Assembly: GCA_050186335.1 (NCBI GenBank)
Contig: JBFWYO010000053.1
Span: 1-34,145 of the forward strand
Length of the DNA stretch: 34,145 bases
DNA from: JBFWYO01 sp050186335
GTDB lineage: Bacteria; Pseudomonadota; Alphaproteobacteria; Bin65
Direction: 5' to 3'
Every line of letters begins with the position of its first letter. Positions within the stretch are counted from its first letter, which is position 1. This document shows, piece by piece, positions 15,276 through 22,367 of this stretch. Position numbers and translations under genes: made by a program. The notes beneath the pieces were generated by a model that saw only the letters and a list, made by a program, of their open reading frames with translations, searched no databases and was not told the origin of the DNA.

Positions 15276-15456
15276 TTGTCTTAAGGTAGCAGCGTTCGAT
15301 CGGCGGAAAATTTTGGGATTCCCTTGCATCGGATGGGGCGACGAATACGGCGTCAGAGCAGGTTTCCCCGTCGGCAGAACAATTTTTCCGCCTAATTAAG
15401 TCGCGATTTCGAACAAGTTCTCGTCTGGATTTGCGCAGATTCGCCGCCGCAAGCGC

Positions 15457-16245
15457 TCAGACGAAATCGAGCGGCTGCCAAACCCCGGCGGCCTTGAGCA
15501 GCGAGTGGAATTGCGATTCGAACAACTCGGTGCCGGATACGCCGGCCATCGGCTGTTCCTTGCGCATGTGCAGCGTGGCGCCGTCCTTGCCGCGCGCGCG
15601 CACGTCGGCAACGCCATAGTTCAACGTCGAATCGGCGATTAACACCGCCCGACACTTGTCCAGGCCCACCGTAGCCAGCCCGCAGGTGACCATGGTGTTG
15701 ACGTTGCGCGGGAACTTCGCCGCGATGCCGCGCGCCGGGCCGTCGTACACGGTGGCGCGGCCAGTCGGTGCGGTCATGCCGCTTTCGCTGAAATCGATGG
15801 CGTTGGGATGTTTTTCGAAGGTGATGGTCACCTCCTCCCACATGTGACGCCACTCGAAAAGGCTATCGAGCCCCATCAAGGCGCCGTGCGGGATCAGCAG
15901 CCGATGCTGATGCGTCTTGGCGGCGCGGCGCAGTTTCTTCTCCAACTCCGCGTCCGCCAGCGCGGTCACGCTGAGCGGCAGATAATCCGCATAACGCAGG
16001 AACTTGTCGCCGAAGCTCTTGGAGATCGACGGGTGAGCCATCTCGACGATGAGATGCGGGTCGAAACTCTCGGCCTTGGAGAGCGCCTTGCAGATCAAAT
16101 GTTCGGGCACCGCGTCCTTCAGCTTGCCGGAGTCGCGGTTGTAGACGAACGCCACGTCGAGGCCGAAATCGTCGTCGGCGCGGATGCGCTCGAAGACATT
16201 GCGGCCGACATAGCCGAAGCCGATCAGTCCGATGCGTTTTCTCAT
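15457..16245 (-). CDS. Aspartate-dehydrogenase-like (NadX/DUF108) protein
   Basis: This 262-residue protein has an N-terminal Rossmann domain with IGLIGFGYVGRNVFERI (glycine motif at residues 9-14) and a C-terminal DUF108-type domain. The domain includes VEMAHPSISKSFG, IPHGALMGLDSLFEW and FPRNVNTMVTCGLATVGLDK, matching the conserved blocks of L-aspartate dehydrogenases. Those enzymes oxidise aspartate to iminoaspartate with NAD(P) or run the reverse amination. ATG 16245 is chosen because the Rossmann motif starts at once; the longer frame runs into the upstream gene. It begins 10 bp after the hydrolase stop, so the two are co-transcribed. The other NAD synthesis genes (nadA, nadC) are not nearby, so the physiological role and exact substrate remain uncertain. 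Confidence 0.8.
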   Translation of the reverse strand: MRKRIGLIGFGYVGRNVFERIRADDDFGLDVAFVYNRDSGKLKDAVPEHLICKALSKAESFDPHLIVEMAHPSISKSFGDKFLRYADYLPLSVTALADAELEKKLRRAAKTHQHRLLIPHGALMGLDSLFEWRHMWEEVTITFEKHPNAIDFSESGMTAPTGRATVYDGPARGIAAKFPRNVNTMVTCGLATVGLDKCRAVLIADSTLNYGVADVRARGKDGATLHMRKEQPMAGVSGTELFESQFHSLLKAAGVWQPLDFV

Positions 16246-16255
16246 GGTTGTTTTC

Positions 16256-16966
16256 TCATGCCGCCATTTTGTGATCGAATTGGCCGCGCTGCAAGAAAAC
16301 AAGTGTCTGCCGCACCGCCTCGCCGTGCATGCAGATGAAAGTGTGGTTGGACGGCACGGTGACGAAATCGCGCATGGACGCCAGTTTGGTGCTCTCGATC
16401 TCGACGGTTCCGTCGTGGGGCTGCCTGTTGCCGAGCAGAAGATTGAAATAGGCCGACGGATTGAGCGGAAAAAACCGCTGCGTGCCGGCGATGACGCCGA
16501 TCTCGCCGCGCGGCTCGGGCAGCGATTTCAGGAACTGCGAGGTTTCGACGAAATCGCCGATCGCCGGCCCCATGACGGCGCGCGCGACCGCGCGGGCGCG
16601 GGTCGAACGGAGAAAACCGACTCCTTTGTTCGGCGGCGCGATCATCACCGCACGGCCGAAAGTGAAACGTTGCGGCTTGGCCAGCACGGCGCGGATCATG
16701 ATCGCGCCTTGCGAGAAGCCGACGAAATGTATCGCGCGCCCGCGCGCCTTGTGCTTGGCAAGATCGTCCAGAAAACGTTCGAACGCCGCGATCGATTCCG
16801 GCACGGTATGGCGCCGGCTCGGATAATCGTAATCGACCGGATCGAGCCCCGCCTCGCGCAAGGCCCGGCGCAGGCGCCAGAAAATCTGCGATGTGCGGCC
16901 AAGCCCGTGCACCAGGACGACGAGATCGCCGGATTTGGCGGCGCCGTGCAATTGCCCGCCCGCCAT
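16256..16966 (-). CDS. Alpha/beta hydrolase (lipase/PGAP1-like)
   Basis: This 236-residue protein has an alpha/beta-hydrolase fold. VVLVHGLGRTS (His20-Gly21) provides the oxyanion region, FVGFSQGA carries nucleophile Ser85, Asp184 lies in QPHDGTVEIES and His207 in VPSNHTFI, giving a full catalytic triad. There is no signal peptide. The layout (HG, GxSxG, D-G-T-V, NH) resembles PGAP1-like or triacylglycerol-lipase-type esterases. Three bases separate its ATG from the PlsB-like gene stop, and the aspartate-dehydrogenase-like gene follows after 10 bp, so the three probably form one operon. A role in lipid or ester turnover fits the acyltransferase neighbour, but the substrate is unknown. Confidence 0.82.
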   Translation of the reverse strand: MAGGQLHGAAKSGDLVVLVHGLGRTSQIFWRLRRALREAGLDPVDYDYPSRRHTVPESIAAFERFLDDLAKHKARGRAIHFVGFSQGAIMIRAVLAKPQRFTFGRAVMIAPPNKGVGFLRSTRARAVARAVMGPAIGDFVETSQFLKSLPEPRGEIGVIAGTQRFFPLNPSAYFNLLLGNRQPHDGTVEIESTKLASMRDFVTVPSNHTFICMHGEAVRQTLVFLQRGQFDHKMAA

Positions 16967-16969
16967 CGC

Positions 16970-18394
16970 CTACGCCTTCGTCGCTGACGGCACGAGATGC
17001 TCGATCGAGTTGGCGTAATAGCTGAGCACCGGCATGTTCTTTTCGTCGACGGACAGGAAACCGTCTTCCTCGTTGATCAGGTGGCGCAATTTAAGCATGC
17101 GTAGGCCGACGCCGATCGCGTAATCGCGATCTTCGCGCGGAATATAAATCCGCGCGCCGCGCCGTTCCAGTTCCGCCATGATCGACTGGGCGCCCGCCTT
17201 GACTTCGAGTTCGGTGAGCATCAGCGACTGGCGCTGGCGGAACACGGTTGCAATCAGGGCCACCGGCAGCACCGGGACCACATCGGTGATCTTGCCCATC
17301 AGAAACGTGGTCAGTTTCTGCACTTCCTCGATGCGGCGTTCCGGCGGCAACTTGCCGATGACGAAGCCCCGTTCGTTCATATAGGCGCGCATGGAGATGG
17401 GCGTGCCGAAATTCACGCAGGCATAGCCGAACCGGTACCACCGCCGCCGGACCATCAGCCAGATCTGTTTGAAGAAAAATCCGCATGCCTTGCCGAGCGC
17501 GTAGAATTTGCCGCGCTTCGTCGCGTCGGGATCGAGTTTCAGCAGCAGCGTGCGATCTTCCAACACGCGGTCGTAATTGAGTCCGACCGGAATGAACACC
17601 ACGTCGCGCTCGTCGGCGGGATCGAAGCCGCGCATCATGTAATCGATCAGGCCGATCTTCGGCTCGCGCAGCCGACCGTCGCGCGACAATCCACCCTCGG
17701 GGAAGATGGCTTGCGGCACGCCGCCCGATGTCGCCATGTTGACGTAACGTTCGAGTACCTTGCGATAGAGCGGATTGTTCGAGTTGCGGCGAACGAAGAA
17801 ACCGCCGACCGCGCGGATCAGCGCGCTCAACGGCCATGTGCGCGCCCATTCGCCGACGGCATACGAGATCGCCGCGCGCTCGCCGACCATGAAGGCGACC
17901 ACGACGTAATCCATGTTGCTGCGGTGATTGATGATGAAAACCGGCGTCGATTTGCTGCCGATCGCACGCAACCCGGCTTCGTCCATGTAGCCCAGACGCA
18001 CGCGATACAACAGGCGGGTCACCTTGCGCGCCAACCAGTAGCCGATGCGGAAATAGAAATAGGCGTTGAACGCCGGAATGATCTCGCGCGCGTAGCGGCC
18101 GACCTGCTCCATCGCCACCTCGCGCGGCATCTTGTTCTCGGCGGCGTATTGTTCGGCCGCCTTTTGCACCTGCGCATCGTACATCAGTCGATCGATCAGG
18201 ACCTGCCGGCGCGTCAAGGTGATGGACGGGATTTCGACCTGCAGCCGCGAGCCGATCTGGTCGAGCACCTTGTTGACGCGGCTGCGCAGGAACCAGCGCA
18301 CGCTCGGGATCAGCAAACGGTCCAACGCGGCCCAGGCGGCGAACACGCCGACAAGCACCAGGAGCCAAACCGGAACCGCGACCGTACTGAACAT
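16970..18394 (-). CDS. PlsB-like glycerol-3-phosphate/lysophospholipid acyltransferase
   Basis: This 474-residue membrane-attached acyltransferase has an N-terminal hydrophobic helix (about residues 5-24) and a central acyltransferase domain. Motif I is NHRSNMD (His157, Asp162), motif II is in GGFFVRRNSNNPLYRKVL, motif III is FPEGGLSRDGR (231-241) and motif IV is VFIPVGLNYDRV. The order and wording match PlsB-type glycerol-3-phosphate 1-O-acyltransferases, yet the protein is much shorter than E. coli PlsB (about 800). Such short forms are known in alphaproteobacteria. It would act in phospholipid synthesis at the inner membrane. The gene is followed within 3 bp by the hydrolase gene and preceded, after 57 bp, by a GT4 glycosyltransferase gene. 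Confidence 0.85.
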   Translation of the reverse strand: MFSTVAVPVWLLVLVGVFAAWAALDRLLIPSVRWFLRSRVNKVLDQIGSRLQVEIPSITLTRRQVLIDRLMYDAQVQKAAEQYAAENKMPREVAMEQVGRYAREIIPAFNAYFYFRIGYWLARKVTRLLYRVRLGYMDEAGLRAIGSKSTPVFIINHRSNMDYVVVAFMVGERAAISYAVGEWARTWPLSALIRAVGGFFVRRNSNNPLYRKVLERYVNMATSGGVPQAIFPEGGLSRDGRLREPKIGLIDYMMRGFDPADERDVVFIPVGLNYDRVLEDRTLLLKLDPDATKRGKFYALGKACGFFFKQIWLMVRRRWYRFGYACVNFGTPISMRAYMNERGFVIGKLPPERRIEEVQKLTTFLMGKITDVVPVLPVALIATVFRQRQSLMLTELEVKAGAQSIMAELERRGARIYIPREDRDYAIGVGLRMLKLRHLINEEDGFLSVDEKNMPVLSYYANSIEHLVPSATKA

Positions 18395-18451
18395 GCCGCG
18401 CGCATCTTACCGGGCGCGACGCCGCGGCGGAAACGGTCAATTCGGCCGGGA

Positions 18452-19828
18452 TCAGGCAACGGCGGCCGGACGCAGCCCGAGCCGGGGATCGGAGGCCGCC
18501 CTGTCGAGGCCACCCGAGGCGTCGGTCGCGTCGCGCCATACGCTCAGTAGATCCTGCTCGAACACGGTACGCCACCCGGACCAGAATTCTTCCGTGAAGC
18601 GGCGCGCCCCGAGGCTGAGCGTGCGACGCGCGAACATGTCGGCCACGTAGGGAATCAGGGCCTGCACCCATGCCTCGACGCCGGTTCCGGCCACCGCCAC
18701 GCCGTCCACCCCATGGGCGGCCACCAGGGCCGCCGTGGCCGCGCCCTTCTGGACGAACACCGGCAACCCCGACGCTTTGGCTTCCAGCACGACATTGCCA
18801 TAGGTTTCAGTAACCGATGGGAACACGAACAGATCGGCGCTGGCGTATAACCACGCCAACCTGTGTTGCGGAACATTGCCCGGCAAACTCACGCGCGGGC
18901 CGAGCAGCGATTTGATCGCCGCCGAATCGCGGCCCTCGCCGACCGCAAGCAAATGCACGTCATACCCGCGTGCCGCAAGCGCATGCACGATCTGTGCGCT
19001 ATGCAGCGCTCGTTTGGTTGCGTCGATTCGACCGACGAACATCAGCATGATCGGATCGCCGGGCACGCGATACCGATCCAACAATGCGGCGCGATCGCGC
19101 CGGCGGGGCGAAAACAGTTCGATGTCGATGCCGCGTCGCAGGAAGCCGAGTTTATTCGCGGGCACCCTTAAAGCGACGCGCCTGCGCATGTTCTCGTCGG
19201 ACACCAGGACGCGGTCGCATTGCGCCAACAGCCTCGTCGTGCGCCGTTCCATGACACGGCCGCAGAAATCGGCCACCGGGAGCAGCCGCGCGGCAGCCGC
19301 GCAAACACGGCCGGTGCCGAACAAATTGGCCAGCACGTCGTTGGTGTAGATGCGCGTGAAAGCGGCCAGATCGGTGTGCACGGATGCGATCAGCGGCCGC
19401 CGCCGTTCGCGCGCGCAGTGCGCCGCCGTGCGCGACAAGGCGAAGGCGGAGGTAATGTGCAGGACGTTGTGCCGCTTGAGCCGGCGCGCGAGATCGGGAT
19501 GAAAGCCCGCAAGATCGGTATGCCCGCCGCCCTGCTCGAGACCGAGTGCGCGCGTGCCGCGGCGCGGCGGCAGGAGATGGAAGCGCACGTTTGAAGCGAT
19601 CGGCACGATCGCTTCCGCGTCGCCGAGCGCATAGACGGTGAGATCGACTTCGCGGCGATATCGCTCCGCCGCTGCGGCAAATCGCTCCCAGCATTTCAAG
19701 TGGCCGCCGGCCTTCGGCCCATATTCCAGATCGACCGTAACCCCGACCGACACGGCGTCTACGGCCTTAGTATGGATCCGCGCTACCGCGCGCGACCCGT
19801 GAACGTCCGCAGTCGTGCCTTCGGGCAT
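18452..19828 (-). CDS. Family 4 glycosyltransferase
   Basis: This 458-residue protein has two Rossmann-like domains of the GT-B fold. The N-terminal acceptor domain includes VTVDLEYGPKAGGHLKCWERF, the usual GG loop, and SVHTDL. The C-terminal nucleotide-sugar domain has LMFVGRIDATKRAL, VGEGRD, LPGNVPQHRLAWLYASADLF, and FPSVTETYGNVVLEAKASGL with the retaining E-X7-E pair Glu341/Glu349. It would transfer a sugar from a nucleotide donor to a lipid or glycan. The neighbouring acyltransferase suggests glycolipid synthesis. The N-terminal 25 residues are not family-like, so a later start is possible. Confidence 0.85.
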   Translation of the reverse strand: MPEGTTADVHGSRAVARIHTKAVDAVSVGVTVDLEYGPKAGGHLKCWERFAAAAERYRREVDLTVYALGDAEAIVPIASNVRFHLLPPRRGTRALGLEQGGGHTDLAGFHPDLARRLKRHNVLHITSAFALSRTAAHCARERRRPLIASVHTDLAAFTRIYTNDVLANLFGTGRVCAAAARLLPVADFCGRVMERRTTRLLAQCDRVLVSDENMRRRVALRVPANKLGFLRRGIDIELFSPRRRDRAALLDRYRVPGDPIMLMFVGRIDATKRALHSAQIVHALAARGYDVHLLAVGEGRDSAAIKSLLGPRVSLPGNVPQHRLAWLYASADLFVFPSVTETYGNVVLEAKASGLPVFVQKGAATAALVAAHGVDGVAVAGTGVEAWVQALIPYVADMFARRTLSLGARRFTEEFWSGWRTVFEQDLLSVWRDATDASGGLDRAASDPRLGLRPAAVA

Positions 19829-19932
19829 AGGCTGCCGTCCCTTTCGTCCGCCTCGACAGGGACAGGCTCATACGCGATTCATCCGTCAAACCTGTTGAAG
19901 TTTGGCGACGGTTTTGTGACTCCGGCAACCGG

Positions 19933-21033
19933 CTAGCGTTCCGCGCGCCGCTCCGGATACAGCGACAGCATGCCGTCGTTGGAGGCATCGCACGTGCCGC
20001 GTTCGGTGATCAGGCGGGTGACCAGGCGCGCGGGCGTCACGTCGAAGCCGAAATTGGCGGCGCGGCTCTTGGCGGGCGCAATGCGAATCGTCGCGGTCTT
20101 GCCGTCCGCGGTCAGCCCGGTCAGTTCGGTGACTTCGGCGCCGTCGCGTTCCTCGATCGGGATCGAGGCGCCGTCGCACAGGGTCCAGTCGATCGTGCTG
20201 TGCGGCAGCGCGACGTAAAACGGAATCCCGTTGTCGCGCGCCGCCAGGGCTTTCAGGTAGGTGCCGATCTTGTTGCACACGTCGCCGTTGGCGGTCGTGC
20301 GATCGGTGCCGACGATGCACAGATCGACGCGGCCGTGCTGCATCAGATGGCCGCCGGCGTTGTCGACGATCACCGTATGGTCGACGCCGTGGCTGCCCAG
20401 TTCCCACGCGGTCAGCGAAGCACCCTGGTTGCGCGGGCGGGTTTCGTCGACCCAGACGTGAATCGGGATGCCCTTGTCGTGCGCCATATAGATCGGCGCC
20501 AGCGCGGTGCCCCAGTCGACACAGCCGAGCCAGCCGGCGTTGCAATGGGTGAGCACATTGAGCGTGCCCTGCCCGCCCTTCTTGCGCCACGCATCCTCGA
20601 ATAGTTTCAAGCCATGTTCGCCGATCGCGCGGCAGGTCGCGACATCTTCGTCGCAGATCGCGGCCGCCTTTTGGTAGGCCGCGGCAACGCGCTCGCCGTG
20701 CGGCCGGTTGCGCAGATGCGCACGCATTTCGTCGAGCGCCCATTTCAGGTTGATCGCGGTCGGCCGGGTCGCCAGCAGCAGGTCGTATGCGCGATCGAGC
20801 GACGCGTCGGACGCATCGGCGCGCAGGGCCAATGCAATGCCGTAGGCGGCGGTCGCGCCGATCAGCGGCGCCCCACGCACGACCATGGTCTTGATCACGC
20901 GCGCCGCATCGTCGAGCGTTTTCAGGCCGACGACGGCGAATCCGTGCGGCAGTTTGGTCTGGTCGATGACTTCGATTGACCAACCATCCTTGGCTACCCA
21001 AATTGTGCGGTAGTGGATGCCGTTGACCTTCAT
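19933..21033 (-). CDS. mtnA: S-methyl-5-thioribose-1-phosphate isomerase
   Basis: This 366-residue aldose-ketose isomerase of the eIF2B-like fold converts methylthioribose-1-phosphate to methylthioribulose-1-phosphate in methionine salvage. RGAPLIGATAAYGIALAL, THCNAGWLGCVDWGTALAPI (catalytic Cys region) and IVGTDRTTANGDVCNKIGTY (catalytic Asp) are the diagnostic blocks, followed by PFYVALPHSTIDWTL. The wording GTDR instead of the more frequent GADR is conservative. ATG 21033 is chosen because AGGA lies nine bases upstream and MKVNGIHYRTIW matches typical N-termini; the frame's longer version adds 18 unlikely residues. No other methionine-salvage gene is in the window. Confidence 0.92.
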   Translation of the reverse strand: MKVNGIHYRTIWVAKDGWSIEVIDQTKLPHGFAVVGLKTLDDAARVIKTMVVRGAPLIGATAAYGIALALRADASDASLDRAYDLLLATRPTAINLKWALDEMRAHLRNRPHGERVAAAYQKAAAICDEDVATCRAIGEHGLKLFEDAWRKKGGQGTLNVLTHCNAGWLGCVDWGTALAPIYMAHDKGIPIHVWVDETRPRNQGASLTAWELGSHGVDHTVIVDNAGGHLMQHGRVDLCIVGTDRTTANGDVCNKIGTYLKALAARDNGIPFYVALPHSTIDWTLCDGASIPIEERDGAEVTELTGLTADGKTATIRIAPAKSRAANFGFDVTPARLVTRLITERGTCDASNDGMLSLYPERRAER

Positions 21034-21132
21034 GGGCGTGTTCCTATGCGACCGGCCTCGTCGACCGGGTTCCGTAGATAACGTCACAGACCCGGCACAT
21101 CAACCGGTGCGCGAAGATTTCGTGGAATTGCG

Positions 21133-21444
21133 ATGACCGAAGCCGAACAACGCGATGCGCCCGAAACGCCGAAACCGGACAAGCCGAAACGGCGCGAACC
21201 CAATGACGCCCTGCAGCGATCGGTCACCGGTTTGGTCATCGGCCTGCTGCTGATCGGGCTCGCGGCGTACGAGTACAACGCGATTACCGCCTGGGAAGCC
21301 GATGGCGGTCGGCATCAATTGCGCGTGCTGTTCGCCGGGCTCTACACCGCATTCGGCAAATGGGGGGTGGTGGGCGCGGCGACGCTCGCCGGACTCGTGC
21401 TCGGCTGGGTCTCCGTGCGCGGGATCCGGCGCGCGCGGCGCTGA
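21133..21444 (+). CDS. Small two-TM membrane protein
   Basis: This 103-residue protein has a charged, proline- and lysine-rich N-terminus (residues 1-27, with PETPKPDKPKRREP) and two predicted membrane helices (about 31-47 and 77-95). It ends in an arginine-rich tail (RGIRRARR). I do not recognise the family. It is divergent from mtnA, with about 100 bp between the two starts. It ends 95 bp before imuA, and the LexA box lies between them, so it is not part of the mutasome operon by this reading. Confidence 0.6.
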   Translation: MTEAEQRDAPETPKPDKPKRREPNDALQRSVTGLVIGLLLIGLAAYEYNAITAWEADGGRHQLRVLFAGLYTAFGKWGVVGAATLAGLVLGWVSVRGIRRARR

Positions 21445-21510
21445 ACCGTTCATTCTTTGGATCTTGCTTGCGTGCCCTCGATGCATTGACTCCGGATCGG
21501 CGCCCGATTA

Positions 21511-21525
21511 GAACAAAACAAGAAC
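21511..21525 (+). promoter_or_regulatory. LexA (SOS) box
   Basis: The sequence GAACAAAACAAGAAC is a perfect GAAC-N7-GAAC direct repeat, the alphaproteobacterial LexA operator (equivalent to GTTC-N7-GTTC on the other strand). It ends 14 bp before the imuA ATG at 21540, where LexA would block transcription or early elongation. DNA damage is therefore expected to induce imuA-imuB-dnaE2. Confidence 0.9.
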
Positions 21526-21539
21526 AATTAGGTGCGCCG

Positions 21540-22367
21540 ATGTCGCCGTTCGATCATGGAACCTTGCCCCAGGAGGAGCGCCGCCGCCGGCTTGACGGAC
21601 TGCGCAACCGTCTAGCGCCCTACGAAGCGGTCGTGCCGGAGGCGCAAAACCGGCTCCGCCTGGGGGCGCTGGATGCGGTTTTGCCCTGGAATGGGCTGCC
21701 CTGTGGCGCCTTGCACCAGATCACCGGCACCGGTCTGGGCGGCGCCATTGCCGCTGGATTTGCCTTTGCTTTGCTGAGCGCCGCAACGCACGCCAGAAAA
21801 TCAAAAACAAGCCGATTTTCAGATTCTTATGCGCATGATCGAATCCAAAATATAAGACTCAAAAGCGACATCGTATGGATCAGCTGCCGCGACGATCTGT
21901 TCGGCCCGGGCGTTGCGCGATTCGGCATCGAGCCTTCGCGTCTGCTGATCGTTCACGCGAAATCGACCGAGCAAGTGCTTTGGTCTATTGAAGAATCTTT
22001 ACGCTGTCCGTCTTTGTATGCGGTCATCGGCGAAACTGACGGGCTGGACCTGACCTCCAGTCGGCGCTTGCAGCTCGCCGCCAGCCAGGCCCCCGCGACC
22101 GCCCTTTTCGTACTCGGCCCGGCGCATCCCCACGCCCCGACCACCGCCGCCCTGACCCGCTGGCGCATCGAACCGGCATCTGCCCCCGACGCTTTCTGTC
22201 ACCTCGACCGAAGCGCAGCGGAGAACCGGGGGCCGGCGCGCCTGCTCGGCCGGCGGCGCTGGCAGGTCGGTCTCGAACGTTGCCGGGGCGGCCGACCGGG
22301 CGCCTGGCTCATGGAGTGGGACGATGAAACGCATACTCTCGCTATGGCTGCCCAGCCTGGCCGTTGA
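21540..22367 (+). CDS. imuA: ImuA, SOS mutasome accessory protein
   Basis: This 275-residue RecA-like protein works with ImuB and DnaE2 in damage-induced mutagenesis. LPWNGLPCGALHQITGTGLGGAIAAGFAFALLSA (N-terminal third, two adjoining motifs) and the end RRRWQVGLERCRGGRPGAWL are characteristic of ImuA. ATG 21540 is preceded by AGGTG and the LexA box; the frame's longer version would run across the box. Two oddities occur. One is an AT-rich stretch at 21785-21875, coding for a basic loop with ARKSKTSRFSDSY. The other is a fragment of the 115-bp genome repeat near the C-terminus (22197-22234). It overlaps imuB by 44 bp. Confidence 0.9.
   Translation: MSPFDHGTLPQEERRRRLDGLRNRLAPYEAVVPEAQNRLRLGALDAVLPWNGLPCGALHQITGTGLGGAIAAGFAFALLSAATHARKSKTSRFSDSYAHDRIQNIRLKSDIVWISCRDDLFGPGVARFGIEPSRLLIVHAKSTEQVLWSIEESLRCPSLYAVIGETDGLDLTSSRRLQLAASQAPATALFVLGPAHPHAPTTAALTRWRIEPASAPDAFCHLDRSAAENRGPARLLGRRRWQVGLERCRGGRPGAWLMEWDDETHTLAMAAQPGR
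22197..22234. repeat. Degenerate fragment of the 115-bp repeat inside imuA
   Basis: Starting at TGTCACCTCGACCGAAGCGC, this segment matches the first 38 bases of the repeats at 1211 and 1385 at about 32 positions, including an unbroken AGCGCAGCGGAGA. A later GGCGCGCC is also shared, as if the middle had been deleted. It is read in frame as CHLDRSAAENRGP, in the variable linker before the conserved ImuA C-terminal block. Confidence 0.6.

Larger units (their letters stand above)
15047..15456. other. Convergent intergenic region with repeated motifs
   Basis: These 410 bp separate two 3' ends. They contain two related 20-bp motifs (listed separately), a GTAAC-ACAT-GTTAC dyad at 15082-15095, two CCCTAAGG octamers 16 bp apart (15228 and 15244) and a long-range inverted repeat (15302-15312 with 15381-15392). 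One 60-codon frame exists but has neither a ribosome-binding site nor a recognisable product. Regulatory sites between convergent genes suggest an unlisted transcript, but none can be defined by eye. Confidence 0.5.

Noticed and set aside
15107..15289. 60-codon frame in the convergent intergenic region
   Set aside because: No ribosome-binding site, very basic composition, and overlap with the repeated motifs; not supported as a gene.
15271..15300. CTTAAGGTAGC resembles the conserved 23S rRNA segment around the I-CeuI site
   Set aside because: Only about a dozen bases match and the flanks do not follow 23S rRNA; treated as coincidence.
19883..19911. Hairpin CCGTC/GACGG with AAAC/GTTT downstream of mtnA
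   Set aside because: Followed by TTTT only on the plus strand, where no gene ends; on the mtnA strand no T-run follows, so it is not called a terminator.
21492..21503. CCGGATCGGCGC shared with the 115-bp repeat just before the LexA box
   Set aside because: Twelve bases of GC-rich sequence alone are not enough to claim a repeat remnant.
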